Positions 22,217 through 35,490 are shown, numbered from the stretch's first letter. The stretch: DNA of 64,000 nucleotides from Hevea brasiliensis (GCF_030052815.1 NC_079510.1:35930167-35994166), one strand, 5' to 3'. Numbers and translations are program-made. Notes: a model not told the origin generated them from the sequence alone.

Positions 22217-25200
22217 ATTTAAATTTCGTCCTCGAAATTTACCTGATGCAAACAGTTGAGGGAACTGTTGCCTCATCGTCTCTTCACTTTCCCAAGTTGC
22301 CTCCTCGGTGTTGTGGTGCCTCCAAAGCACTTTCACCAGTGGAATCTGTTTGTTCCTCAACTCTTTCACTTCCCGAGCCAAGATCCGTAGAGGTTCTTCT
22401 TCATATGTCAAATCCGGTTGTATTTCAATTTCTTCTCTGGAGATGACATGTGAAGGATCTGAGCGGTATCTTCTGAGCATGGATACGTGAAACACATTAT
22501 GGATCTTGTCCAGCTCTGGTGGTAAAGCTAGCCTATAGGCCACTGGACCCACACGTTCAATGACTTCATATGGGCCAATGAACCTAGGGCTCAACTTACC
22601 TTTCCTTCCAAACCTCAATACCTTCTTCCATGGTGACACCTTGAGGAACACTTTGTCGCCAACCACATATTCTATTTCTTTTCTCTTCAGGTCGGCATAA
22701 GATTTCTGTCTATCTGAGGCAACCTTCAGATTGGCTTTGATTAGTTTCACTTTCTCCTCAGTCTGTTTCACCAGTGTCCGCCCCACCGCTTGTCTTCGCC
22801 CAATTCAGTCCAAAGACACCTGAGTTCTACATTTTCTCCCATACAAAGGCTTCATATGGGGCCATTTGAATGCTAGCTTGGTAGCTATTGTTGTATGCAA
22901 ACTCGCCATTGGGAGGTATCTATCCCAACTTCCTCAAACTCAATGACACAACTCCTCAAAGATATCCTCAAGGACCTGACATATATTTCATGTTATTGTT
23001 ATCATTTCAATTCAATATTTGTATCAATTTCATTGGTTTCAATTGTTTACCTGGATTACTCTTTCTGATTGCCCATCCGTCTGAGGATGGAAAGCTGTGC
23101 TGAAGTGGAGTTGTGTACCCAAGGATTCACGCAACTTCTTCCAAAATCTCGACGTAAACCTTGGGTCTCGATCAAATATGATGGAAAGTGGAATTCCATG
23201 CAGTCTAACTATCTCACTGATATACAATTCTGCTAACTTCTCTAGTGAGTAGTCAGTCCTAATTGGCAGAAAGTGTGTTGACTTTGTCAATCTATCAACT
23301 ATCACCCATGCTGCATCATGTTTCTTTCGGGTGAGAGGTAGACCACTTACAAAATCCATGGTGACCCGATCCCATTTCCATTCAGGTATGCGTATAGGCT
23401 GTAGCAAACCTGATGGAACTTGATGTTCTGCCTTGACTTGCTGACATGTCAAGCATTTAGTCACATAGTCAGCTATGTCCTTCTTCATACTGTGCCACCA
23501 ATACCGGAGCTTGGATCATGATACATCTTTGTACTTCCAGGTGCATAGCATATACACTGGTGTGTGCCTCTTTTAGAATATCGCTTTCAATTCCCCATTA
23601 TCCGTACACACGTCTTCCTTTGTAGTGCAGACACCCATCTGCTCTCACCTCATAGTCAGCTGCTTTTCCCTCTGGGATTTTGCTCATAATAGCCATTAGC
23701 TTCTCATCTACCTTCTGCCCATCTAAAATCTGCTGTAGCAGGTTTGGCCTCACTTGCAACTCAGCCAAAATAGCTCCATCTCGAATCAAAGTGAGACGGG
23801 CATTCAATGATCTCAAAGCTGTGATGGACTTTCTGCTCAAAGCATCAGCAACTACATTTGTCTTCCCAGGATGGTAGTCAATTACACAATCATAGTCCTT
23901 CAAGAATTCAATCCATCGCCTCTGTCTAAGGTTGAGCTCCTTCTGGGTTGGCAAATATTTGAGACTCTTGTGGTCTGTGTAAATGTAGCACTTTTCACCA
24001 TACAAGTAATGCCTCCATATCTTCAGTGCGAAGATAATTGCTGCAAGCTCTAGATCATGGGTAGGGTAGTTCTGTTCACGTGGCCTTAGCTGTCTGGAAG
24101 CATAAGCGACCACCTTCCCCTCTTGCATCAGTACCCACCCTAACCCATTATGAGAAGTATCACTATAGACCACGAAGTCCTTTCCTGACACTGGCTGTGT
24201 TAACACTGGTGCCTCTGTCAACATAGCCTTCAACTTTTCAAAACTGGTCTGACACTTGTCATTCCAGTCAAATCTGACATTCTTGTGTAACAACTTGGTC
24301 ATTGGAGCAGCTATTAAGGAAAATCCCTTCACAAATCTTCTGTAATACCCAGCTAGCCCCAAGAAGCTTCTGACCTCAGTTGTATTTCTGGGAGGCTTCC
24401 ATTCCATCACTGCTTCTATTTTCTTGGGATCCACCCTAATCCCATCAGTTGACACTATGTGTCCAAGAAATGCAATCTCATTTAACTAGAAGTCACACTT
24501 GGACAACTTAGCATACAGTTCCTTTTCTCTCAGGGTTTGCAGAACAATCCTCAAATGCTCATCATGTTCTTCCTTGGTCTTGGAATACACCAAAATATCA
24601 TCAATAAAGACCACTACGAACCGATCTAGGTATGGATAGAAGATACGGTTCATAAGGTCCATGAATGCCGCTGGTGCATTTGTTAGGCCAAAGGGCATCA
24701 CCAGAAACTCATAATGCCCGTACCGGGTCCTGAATGCAGTCTTGGGCACATCTACATCCTTCACCCTCAGCTGATGATACCCTGATCTGAGATTAATCTT
24801 AGAAAATAATCCTGCTCCCTTCAACTGATCAAACAGATCATCAATTCTAGGCAACGGATATTTATTTTTCACTGTCACTTTATTCAACTGCCGGTAATCA
24901 ATGCATAGCCTCAAAGTCCCATCCTTCTTTTTCACAAACAGCACTGGCGCTTCCCATGGTGACACACTGGGGCGTATGAACCCCTTATCAAGCAACTCTT
25001 GCAACTGAGTTTTCAACTCCCTCAATTCAGTGGGTGCCATCCTATAAGGAGCAATGGAAATGGGTGCTGTTCCCGGCAGTGTCTCAATAGCAAACTCGAC
25101 TTCCCTTTCTGGTGGCGAACCAGGCAACTCTTTAGGAAATACCTCTGGGAAGTCTCTCACTGTGGGTATACCACTCAGGTTTGGCTTAGCCTGCCTAGTA

Positions 25201-25832
25201 TCCACCACATGTGCTAGGTAGGCTTCACAGCCTTTTCTCATCATTCTTCTTGCAACTGTGGCTGAGATGACATTGGACAAGAAATCTGTCCTTTCACCCA
25301 CAACTGAAATCTCATTACCCTCAGGAGTTTTCAGAGAAATTCTCTTCAATTTGCAATCAACTATTGCCTGATGACATGACAACCAGTCCATTCCCAAAAT
25401 CACGTCAAACTCGTGGAAGGGCAACTCAATCAGATCTGCCAAGAATTCATACCCCTGAATCCTTAACGGGCAACCCTTGTATACCTTGTTCACCACTACA
25501 CTGTGACCCAATGGATTAGTGACCAGAATGTCTTGGTCACTCTCCCCTATTAGTATCCCCCTTTCTACGGGTAAGTTGATGCAAGTGTAGGAATGAGTGG
25601 ATCCTGGATCCACCAATGCATGCACAGGAGTATTGTAGAGGGAGAATGTACCCCTGATGACGTCCGGGGCATCTTGCTCCTCCTGAGCTCTCAGGGCATA
25701 ATTTCTGGCAGGTGGTCTATTATCTGGCCTCTCTGGCTCGAGATGCGAGCCTCGTGATGGTCCCACTACGCCGATCCGCCGATTTTCTACCTCTCGTGGT
25801 GCAGAGCATGTCTTTCGCTTGTGTTGGAGCAA
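22214..25832 (-). pseudogene. Tekay pol: PR-RT-RH-INT-chromodomain
   Basis: Read on the minus strand. The protease has [12 protein letters not shown] and [11 protein letters not shown]. The reverse transcriptase has [10 protein letters not shown]. RNase H has [22 protein letters not shown] and [10 protein letters not shown]. The integrase has CLTCQQVK, TMDFVSGLP, FDRDPRFTSRFW and DGQSERVIQ. The C-terminal part ends in a chromodomain-like LRNKQIPLVKVLWRHHNTEE...ATWE segment, which places it among the chromoviruses (Tekay/Del). Breaks: a stop after CDF at 24486 (probably Trp to amber), stops near 23598 and 23490, and a 75-bp intron-like insert at 22976-23050 inside integrase, followed by further stops. 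Otherwise it is well preserved. Confidence 0.92.
22976..23050 (-). other. Intron-like GT-AG segment in Tekay integrase
   Basis: On the minus strand the integrase reads ...GTAATCCAG, then a very AT-rich 75-nt segment beginning GTAAAC and ending ATATATGTCAG, then GTCCTTGAGGAT. Removing it joins RVIQ to VLEDI, the usual continuation of this integrase motif. The Tekay element at 58790-58830 has no such segment. Confidence 0.6.
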
Positions 25833-26916
25833 ATGTAGTAGTTCTGCGTGGACGCTTCTTCAACCGATGCTCTGCGACCCACATCTCAAGCAGCACCGTC
25901 ACTCTCCAACACTCCCCCTTGTGCCATTTCGCATGGTGTGGACATGCGAGAAGATGTTGGGGCTGGTCCTGAACCCCATCCTCGAGAGCGCCCACTGATA
26001 GTGTGGACTGACCTCTCCTAGGGGTGAACTGTGGCCTGGGCCCCTGAGACTGACCCTGACCATGTGGCTGACCTGAACTCTGTGCAGGTAGACCTCTGAA
26101 CTTCTTCCCAGGTGCAGGAGATGAGCTAGACTGACCCGGGCCCCTCTTCTGCTGTCTCTCCCTTCTGGTCTGCTCACTTATTCTTACTTTTTCAACCCTT
26201 ATTGCAGCTTCCACTAACTTGCTAAATCCTATGATTCCCAAGGCAGTGAGCTGGATCTTGATGTTGTCATTTAGTCCCTCTTCGAATCTCTTGCACCTTT
26301 CAGCTTCATCAGGGACTATCTCCCTTCCATAACGGCTCAATCGTACAAATTCCTTCTCATATTCAGCCACTGACAACTGTCTCTGCCTCAGGTTAATAAA
26401 CTCTCTTCTTCTCTCTTCCAGGTATACAGTACCCACATATTTCTTCTTGAATTCGGAGAGAAAGAAATCCCAAGTTACAGCTTCTGGCTGCACTTCACTG
26501 GACACCGTGTCCCACCATTCATAGGCATCATCTTGCAACAGGGATATGGCAGCCTCTAGGTTTTGCTCTGGGGTGCAGTGGAGTTGTTTTAGAACTCTGC
26601 CCGTTCTGTTCAACCAATTCTCGGCTGCAACAGAGTCATCTTGTCTCTTGCCGAAGAAATCCACCGCCCCAAACTTTCTTAGCCTTTCCAGGCGTGATTT
26701 CTGCTGTGGAGCTGGTGGTGGTGGTGGTGGTGCTGGCATTACCCCGACCATTTGTCTAAAGAAGTCGGCCATTTGTTGGAACATGGCCTGTGGAGGCTGA
26801 GCAGGCTCTGCTTGAGCTGGTGGAGTAGGTTCTCCCCTACCCCTAGTCTCAGCTGCTGCAGGTGGAGCATGACTCTCCACTTCCTCCTCGACTGCTCTCT
26901 GAGATGAAGGATCCAT
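25720..26916 (-). pseudogene. Tekay gag
   Basis: Minus strand, ATG at 26916 (MDPSSQRAVEEEVESH). A Pro-rich N-terminus is followed by a retrotransposon gag domain: FGKRQDDSVAAENWLNR, DDAYEWWDTVSS, FFLSEFKKKYVG and FVRLSRYGREIVPDE. A Gln/Gly/Pro-rich linker precedes the nucleocapsid region. The zinc-knuckle region is frameshifted (near 25850-25900), and the frame then overlaps the upstream end of pol. The chief gag domain is uninterrupted for about 330 residues, so the damage is recent or slight. Confidence 0.9.
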
Positions 26917-27026
26917 ATTCTATTCAAAATAAGAAAGACAAACAGATCTGCATTAGTGTCACCTCGACTCTTGCAAATGCAATGCATGGTATGGACTCAA
27001 TCTAGGCCCAGAAACGCCTAAACCAG

Positions 27027-27038
27027 GCTCTGATACCA
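27027..27038 (-). other. Primer-binding site, initiator tRNA-Met
   Basis: On the minus strand TGGTATCAGAGC starts 5 nt after the 5' LTR. It is complementary to the 3' end of initiator tRNA-Met, the usual primer of Tekay/Del elements. It confirms that 27044-30145 is the 5' LTR. Confidence 0.92.
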
Positions 27039-27043
27039 CTAAA

Positions 27044-30000
27044 TGTGACACCTGCACTGTACAAGATATACGAGTAAGTAATGCCACATGGTGTACCGGC
27101 ACACTCTAATATACCCTAATTAATTTTCATCATAATTTTGAATATAACTTGTAAAATATAACTCATTTAAGTCATTTATTGAAATCATAATTTATTTGAG
27201 GTTCCGTAAATTTTAAAGAAAATCCAGCAGAGTACCGGCTAAAAATGGAAAAAAAACAGTTCTTCGGAACCTGTGAAAAACACTTCCAATAAACAAATTC
27301 ATTCATTCTCAACTCCAATATCATCACAAAACTCAATATCAAGATCTCAACATTTCAATTCCAATTCTCAATCATCCATCACATGTGATGCTCACATATA
27401 AATCATAAATAACCATTTACTTTTCCATTCACAAATACAATTTTCATAATTTACATAAATCTCAATATACATTACACGAGTTTAATTACATATGAGAAAA
27501 TCAAAATTTAGTTACAAAATGTCAAAATGACACCTAGTGTCCTACCAATGCACTGCAGAAGTTGAGGTGACACGGATACTGTGCAGAGCTGCAGGATGGA
27601 CTCACCCAGTCTGTGGTCTACTGGGCTCACGATCTGAATCTCCAGTACCTACGCGTGGCAAAAGCAACGCGCTAAACCATAATGCTTAGTGGTGCAATAA
27701 TATAATAAAAGAAAATAGCAAGAATTTAAATGTGTAGTGAATGTATATGTTTTATTTGTTTGGTATTTGTATATCATTTACTTTGTCCACTTTTATTCAT
27801 TTGGTTGCCCCAAGTAACCTACACTAGACGATCGGATCGATAATGTAAACCGCACCGGGTATCTAGTACCTCGCCGTCACACCATCGGTCAAATATGCAT
27901 CTCCCGGCAGGCAATGTAATGCTAACAAGTCAGAATACATCGAGCACAAGGCCAAATCTCAATACAAGGTCGAATGGCTAAGAGCCATAAAATCACTGAA
28001 TGGCATATTGCCATGTGCGATCGCTAATCGAACCCTATTGGCATGCCAAACTATCCAAACCAATCTTGTTAGGTATACTAGGGCATTTGAAACTTTTAAA
28101 TTCTTCAATTTGTGCATTTCAAGTTTTGATGTCACTATTCACCTCATTGGTCAACAAAAATGTTGACTTTTGGATAGAAAATAGGTGTATTGGTTTTAAC
28201 ACCCCAAACATACCACATTTTTTATTTAAAACTTGTTGGAATTGATTGCCATTTCCATTTCTCAACTTAATTCTAAGAGGGTAGAAATTTTAGTTTTTGA
28301 GACCCAACTTTACTGTTCCATTGGGCCCTGTTGCAGTGGGAATTTGAGGGAATGACAAACATGAAAGTTGTTCCTTATTTTGTCTAGTTGAATTTCATTT
28401 TTTAAATCACTCCATTTGGAGTTTTGTAACTCTAGATATGGTCCAAAAACCACAGCTGGCCGGATTGCCACTCTGCAGAATTGACCATATCTACAGTAAC
28501 ATGAACAGTGACTGTGATTGCATTTTTGAATTGGTTCTGGCCATAATTTGGGGTAGGTTCCTTCATGAAAGTTGTTTTTCTATGTCTTAAATTGTTTCTG
28601 TAAAAATTTCAGGTCAATTGACCAAATCTACAGTGAGTTATGGCCAAATGAACAGTTACTATTCATTTGGTCATTCTGCAGAATCAGTTGCAGGGTATCC
28701 GGATTGGGGCCAAGTTTTGGTCCTCTTGCTTTGGTCTTTTGGACATGGTTTCTTCAGCAAAAATGTGCCATTATAAGCCTAGTTTCATGTCCAATTGGCC
28801 AAACACCAATTGGATCAACACAGCCAAAGTTATGGCTGTGTAATTGGACTAAAATTTCATCCGTTCTGTCTTTGTCCTAGGCGACTTACACCTTCTCTTT
28901 GCCATACTATTTTTCAGTCCAAATTGTGGTCAACTTACCTAAAATGGTCACTAATTGACCATTAAAATGTTCTCTAACAATTTCCTAAGCCAAATCAATT
29001 TTTCACTTCTCAAAACCCTAATTCCCATATGAGCTTTCACAAATTCCTTATTTAACTCTTTCTTTCTTTGTATATGTATAGGTATGCACTTTAAACATAA
29101 GCTCTAGTTCACTCTAAGTCCATCAAACCAATCAAAATAATTCCTTCACAAGGGCTGCCAAAAATTCATAGTATGTATACACATAATTCTTGTTTATTTT
29201 AGTTACAATTCTTACTCAATTCAAGTTACAAATCATAAAAATAAAGAGTTTTAAGTATCTAATGCACTAACCTTGAATAGGGCAGATTTTTCCCAACTCA
29301 AAACTTCACCTTCCTTCACTTTCTAGGCTGCCAAAAGGTTGTTTAAGGTGTGGGATAAAATTTTAATGAAGAGAGGTTAGGGTTTTGTGGTGAAACAAAG
29401 TAAGAAAGTTAGCTTGCTTGAAGTTGTCAATGGAGGTTGGGCAAGGCAAAGGAAATGGCTGATTTTTGGGGAGGAAGAAGGCTGCTCACGTTTTTGTTTC
29501 CTTTGGTCTTTATTTGGTCTTATTTATCTCTTTTATTTGTTGGTTAATGGTTTGTTTAATTGTAATTGGCTATAGCTTGTAAATGACATCATTAAGATGT
29601 CATAAATGAGCCTTTTTTTTATTTTTCCTTTCTTTTCGTCACTACTCACTTCAAATTAATTTATCATCAACATTAATTCATATTTTATGTCATGTTAATT
29701 ATTTACTTAACTGGACAAGTAGGCCAAAAATCACCTCTAAAGGCGAAATGACCAAAATGCCCTCCGTTCGGCTCAACGGGTCAAAATTGTCTGTACCGAT
29801 TGAAAAATTTTTCTAAATATTTTCTTGGCATTCTAATGCCATGGGAACCTCAGTAACCCTTCTCTGGAGTCCCAAAAATTATTTCATAATTTTTCCCCCG
29901 GGTCTAGGGCTCCTCGTTGCGAGAACCGCAACTTCCCTCTGGTTACCCATCGCTTGGGCACCGGCTCGTTTAACTCGGTTGTATTTTATTTCTAAAATTT

Positions 30001-30145
30001 TTACCAAATTTTTCTTGTTAATATTTGAGTTAGTTATGGTCCCTCACTTTAGTTTAAATATTTTTCCGGACGTTCTAGCTGTCCGGACCGACACCGGTCA
30101 CCGGAACAGTAGAATGTACGGAGTTGTTACCGGGAGGGTGTTACA
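27044..30145 (-). mobile_element. 5' LTR of the minus-strand Tekay element
   Basis: 3102 bp, nearly the same as 19086-22202, with scattered substitutions and a few small indels (for example in 27840-28030). It is followed by ACTAA (30146-30150), which matches 19081-19085 exactly. The whole element therefore spans 19086-30145 and lies in the 3' spacer of the Athila element. Confidence 0.93.
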
Positions 30146-30150
30146 ACTAA

Positions 30151-31102
30151 TTTGAGCCTACATTTCTCCCTTTTATTTCTTTGGAACCCATATTAACGCC
30201 TAGTCATAAACCCAAAGACTTACCTATCCTCCATGAGAATAATTCTTTGAGTGATAGACACACTTGATTAAAAATTAAAAAATAAAAAAATAATAAAAAT
30301 AAAAATAAAAAAAAGGAAGAGAAAAAAAATAATTAGTTGGAAGAAGTGACCAAAGTAAAAAAAGCTAGCAAATTCAATTATGGTATGTAAAGTAATTCAC
30401 CATCCAAGTACACAAAGAAATGAGTTTGGGGGTAAATTAAAAGGGGACAATTGCAATTCAAAGTCGATATTATTTATGTAGTCCCTCCAAAAGATTTAAA
30501 ATTATATGCTAGCATTTGTGAATAGTTGTAAAGTTCCTTCCCCCATTTAATTCTTAAAAAAAAAAAAGAAAAAAAAAGAGAGAAAAAATTGTGCGTTTTG
30601 ATATTTTAACAATTTGATTATTCTCATATTTTGTTACCTTTTTCCTTTCCTTGTTAGCCACATTATCACCCCCTTAGCCCTATTACAACCCTTGAAAGTC
30701 CTTTTGATCTTTTGATGGTGTTTTGCTACATTAGTGGAGATTGGAATAGGAGAATTGCCTATGGGATTGGGATATCATTCATCCATTCATTTACTTCCAT
30801 CATTATTTGAGACACTTTAGTTTATGAATTGCTCTAGAGTCTATTTAGGCATGATTATTCTTTGTGATTGATTGGTTTGGGCTTGATGATATGAATAATT
30901 GACCCAAGGCTAAGCGGTGATAACTTTGGTAAGGATTAAATTCTTTGTACCTTGAAAGTGGGTATATGGCTTGTTGGTGGCTAAAAGTAAGTTTGAGAGC
31001 TTGGATAAGAAATTTTCATGAATTTAAGGGAAGGTACCCCAAATTGCATTAATTGTTTTTAATTTGCTTGAGGACAAGCAAAGGTTTGAGTTTGGGGGAA
31101 TT
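30151..31102 (+). other. Athila 3' spacer, second part, with polypurine tract
   Basis: Non-coding. It has A-rich runs at 30260-30330 and 30545-30590. It ends with GAGGACAAGCAAAGG followed by TTTGAGTTTGGGGGAA (about 31085-31100), the polypurine tract directly before the 3' LTR. Confidence 0.75.
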
Positions 31103-32827
31103 TATTGCACTCATTTCATATAGGCATTTTAGGGTAGTTTTGCATCCATTTTGCCCTTACATTTTAGTATATTTTATGTTTTCAGCTTTATTTTAGCTTA
31201 TTTGTTAACTTTAGTTACTTTATATTTGATTTTTATAATTTTGATGTTTTTAATAGGTTTTTGGGGCAAATTGAGGGTCAATGAGTGCATTAGGAAGTGA
31301 TTTGAAGAAATTTGGAATTCCTTAAGCATGGAAGAAAGTTGAAGAAATCAAGTCTTGAAAGATCAAGTTAACCGAAATTTACTTGAGACTTTGCTTATGA
31401 TGCTGCTCAAAGTATGTCATATTGCTTAACCTTAAGCTTAGGCAAGCCGCAAGTCAAGCACAACTTAAATCCTACACATTCAAGCTTTCTTCTCAAAACC
31501 TGTTTAGAATTGCTTAAAATCCTGCTTAGGGTAAGCAGCAGTGCTTAAGGTGCAACACAAGTCAAGCTAGAAGTCAAACATCAGTAGAAAAGCTCATTTT
31601 ATTCCAAATCTGCCGAGATTTACTGAGGGTCTGCTTAACCTTAACCACAAAGTGCAACCACAGGCCAAAAATTGCTAAAGAACCTACTTAGGGTAAGCAG
31701 TACCCTAAGCAGACTGCCCAAAAATGTGAATGACTCTGCTGACTTAGATGTTTCTATACCTCATTTCCTATCCATTCCTTGGCTCTTATCTATTTTTAGG
31801 GTAATCTTTGGGACCATATAAAAGCATCATTTTCTAGTTTTTAATAAAAGAGGAAACAATAAGAAACAAAAGGAAAAAAATTTATAAGGATAGAGAGGAG
31901 GAGGACGCCATTATTTCTGAGAAAGAGGAGCTGCTGAAACCATCTCTGGAAGCTCCAGAAATCAGAGTTTTGGGTTCTTCTAACCTGGGTTTTTCTATTT
32001 TTAGTCCTCCTATCATGTTTTTCTTTACTTTTCCATCAATTTCTCTTGTAAATACCAACATGAGTGAGTAAACTCTTTGGATTTTAGAGTTGGGGAAATA
32101 TGTTTTAAATTAATTTGTGGATTTGGACTGGTTATTTCCATATTTTATATAAGTATGAGTTTTGATTCATTTCTTGTGTGCTTGACTTACTTGCCTAATG
32201 TTGGTACCCATTGGGTATTGTGTTAATCTTTGATTGAAGGACCGAAAGGTGAAGGTCATTGATAGATAATTAACGATTGGAACTTAAAATTACCTAGATT
32301 TAGAAATAAACTAGGGTAAACTAGGGTTTTAAGAGGAATTAATGATTGGTTACAAAGCTTAATGGGTTTTAAATTAATCAAATATCGTACAAAAGTAGGT
32401 TTGGTTATTTTAAAACACACGTTGGTTTGCTTGAAAAAGATATCAAAGGGATTTATAATCAATCACCTTCAAACTTTATTTTCCCTTAAAATTGGAATAC
32501 TCAAGACAAATCCCAATTAATTTATGTATAAACCCCCAACTCTGGAATCACTTTTAACATAATTAGACTTTGATTTAAATTACTCGTTATTAATTTAGTT
32601 CAATTGCATCTAGATTAAAAATTTATTTGCTTGCTCTTTACCTATTCCAATTAGATTAATCAATTTATATTGCTCATTTACATTTATCATTTATTCATCA
32701 ATCACTAGCCCAAATAATCACTTCATTCATAGTTTGGTACTCAAACGGCAAATCCTTGTGGGAACGATACTTGACTCATCACTCTATTACTTGAGATGAC
32801 CTGTATACTTGCGGATACATGCCATCA
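31103..32827 (+). mobile_element. 3' LTR of the Athila element
   Basis: 1725 bp, direct repeat of 5956-7666. The first bases read TATTGCACTC where the 5' copy has TGTTACACTC. It ends ACATGCCATCA and is followed by GAAAC (32828-32832), identical to 5951-5955. Together these define one insertion of 26,872 bp, of which the nested copia-like LTR and Tekay element make up about 13.2 kb. Confidence 0.93.
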
Positions 32828-33355
32828 GAAACACACACCGGGGGGATGTTCGTCCACCAAGATTAGTATAAGGAAACTCGCCTGTAACACAATCGCCCAC
32901 ATATATTGTTTGCCCAAGAATACTCGGACAAAGAAGATTCCCTTCTCCCAAAGATGAGATTCTGAGATACTCGCATAACGAGTTAGAATCCTAATAAGAG
33001 AATACTCTTATCCTCATAAGAACTTTATTAACAAGGCAAGTCTGAGATATCTCAGGGTCAAACCTTATTATGATTTAACATTCCTAATTCTAAAAGGAAT
33101 CTAATACCCATTCCTAATCACAATGGGAGTCTAACTAATACCCATATATGTATACAGAGATGACAGGTACACCAGTCTAACTATTTTTCTCTCAACCCTA
33201 CTCTCATTCTCCAAATTATCAATACTGACTTAGGTATCGAAGCAGTGGTCAACTAACCCACCTTGTGCTTTCCTATTTTACAGATCCATACCCATGGAGA
33301 TTCTTGTGACAGCATCACAAACCAAAGCTTAGTAGCCCACTAACTCAAATCCAAA
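32828..33355 (+). mobile_element. Rest of the Tat element, probably 3' LTR
   Basis: This sequence directly continues 5876-5955 once the Athila insertion is removed. It is non-coding and ends in a stretch with GGTATCGAAGCAGTGG and a T-rich CTTTCCTATTTTACAG, as seen near the ends of LTRs. Exact borders are not certain because the 5' LTR lies outside the window; the right end is somewhere between 33250 and 33360. Confidence 0.45.
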
Positions 33356-33626
33356 GCTTAGTATTTGAAGACTCAAGCTTTCTAACAAGTTTACATTGAG
33401 CCCAAACCAATAAGTCCATGCTTAAAAATCAAATGAAAAAAAATAAAAATAAAATCAAGTTTGATTTAATTTGGTTCGAGTACCTATCATATGAGTTATA
33501 TATTACTGACCAAGTTAGGTTAGGCAAAATGAAGTATATTTATCATTAAATATTATATTAAGATGAATGGTTTAAATATGAAAATAATTTCCATATTAAA
33601 TATGATTTTATAACTTATATGTTATA
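33356..33626. other. Unassigned AT-rich DNA between Tat and MULE
   Basis: No gene seen. It contains two copies of CCAAAGCTTAGTA (about 33322 and 33351), and a TATGTTATA that is the probable left target duplication of the MULE (33618-33626). Confidence 0.5.
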
Positions 33627-35490
33627 GGCCAAAAGCATATTTTGGCAAGTGAATTTTATACAAATAGTCTATTGGCACCTTTAACTTTAATTTCATTCCA
33701 TTCAACCCCATACTTTTTAAAATTGTTACTATTAAACGCTTGTTATCCTAGTCAGCATCATGCGCAGACTTATGCATTATAAAGCAAGTGCAGAAAAAAA
33801 AAATGACATGGCATTTAAAGAAACCCTAAATCCAGACAATGGTAAAATCCCAAATGAAGGTTTCTCATGAGCTAGGGATTTAAAGAAGACAATGGTAAAA
33901 AGATTTTCTTCATCCTCCATCCTCACTAAATATTCACTGTAATCTATAATTTCTCATTCACTCTTCCCATTTTTTGTTTTGTAAGTTTGGATTCTCACAT
34001 ATTGCGGTGTTAAAAGAAATAATAACAAAAAAAGAAGCAATGCTTCTTATTATGGTGTTAAAAGGAATAATGGCATCAAAGGAAGGAAGGTTTTGAAAGC
34101 AACAACAATGGAAGGTCCTCCATATGATTTTGTTGTACTAGTTTGATACTTTGGGTAATCAACTGTGCTCAACTCAAACATTCTTAGACAAATCTTAATC
34201 CTAGAAGAATGTTTTTTTAGTGTAAAAATTATGGGGTAAGTCCCTCTAGTGTATAATTTGGTATTACATGAAAATATGTGTTTTGATAAGTGATTTATTT
34301 GAAAGTGCAGAATGTAAGGGCTTGTGGGTATTTTATGTGGTTTGACCCTCCTATTCCTACGTATGCTAAGCAAGTGATTGTCGGTTTGCTAATAAGAGTA
34401 CAGGTTTTGAAGCACAAAGAAAAAGAGCAAGCAATAGAGAGAAAAAGTGGAAGCTTTGTTGTGTTATTAGTGTCATAATGTGTCTTATTCAAATGTGTAA
34501 TCTAGTTATTTAGTTGTGTTATGGATTGGAAATGAAATGGCCAAATGAAATGATATGCATTTTGTTCTGTAATCTACAGTTGTTTGTAACAGATTGCAAT
34601 TGTGTTTTGTAAACACTCCATTAATGAAATGTTATTTTGGCTTTATGCTAATTTTACAAGTTGTTGGAATCTGTATTTGATCTTATCATAGTGTTTGAAT
34701 GAAAGTGTGGAATGTATTTTAACATAATATATTGTAAAAAAATGAGCGTGTAAAAAAATGAGCTTGTAAATAATTACAAATCATATTAGACCAAATTTTT
34801 AGTAGCTAATAATAACAAAACTTAAACTAAGTATTGCACAACAAAATCCAACTTTAAAATAGCCATTGCATCAATAATATAAAGGTTATATAGCGAGTTT
34901 TGGCAAAAAACAACCACTATACTACTGCAATTACTCAAATTGAATAATTGCACCCAATTAAACAATATTTTTTGAAACTACAATTACTCACAAAAAAAAG
35001 GACAGTTATCTAACCACAAAAAGGATAGTTTTTTCCACCAAAATATACCATCACAATTACAAATAAACATCATATGTTTAGGCTTTTGCACTATAATATA
35101 TGCAATTCCCCATTACACTACTGCCTTGTGATGCTTGAGTTGATTGGGAACCTTGCTGTGAATGCCGTTGTCCTCTATTCATAACCATCTTAGATTGTTA
35201 CTACTGAAGTTGCCTTAAAGTTACTACATTTTGGCCGATCCATCTCAAACCTCTTGGTTTGAATCCTAAATCCTCTATATCTTCATAAGCATGTTTGAAG
35301 TTTGTTGGTTTGGTTATAACTCTTTTCATTACTCTTCTAGGTTATCTTCATAAGCATGTTTGAAGTTTGCTGGTCTGATTATAACTCTTTCCATTACTCT
35401 TCTAGGTTATATTGCATACATCAAATCTTATTAGTTGCAACATATATAGCTAAGATTTTAAAAAAATCAAGTATACACAAGACAAATAAC

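Noticed and set aside
21442..22446. Open frames inside the Tekay LTR (also 29387-30155)
   Set aside because: They lie wholly in LTR sequence, have no recognisable domain, and appear in both LTRs only because these are copies.
34050..34492. Small frames in the left arm of the MULE
   Set aside because: Short, overlapping on both strands, no domain or codon bias.
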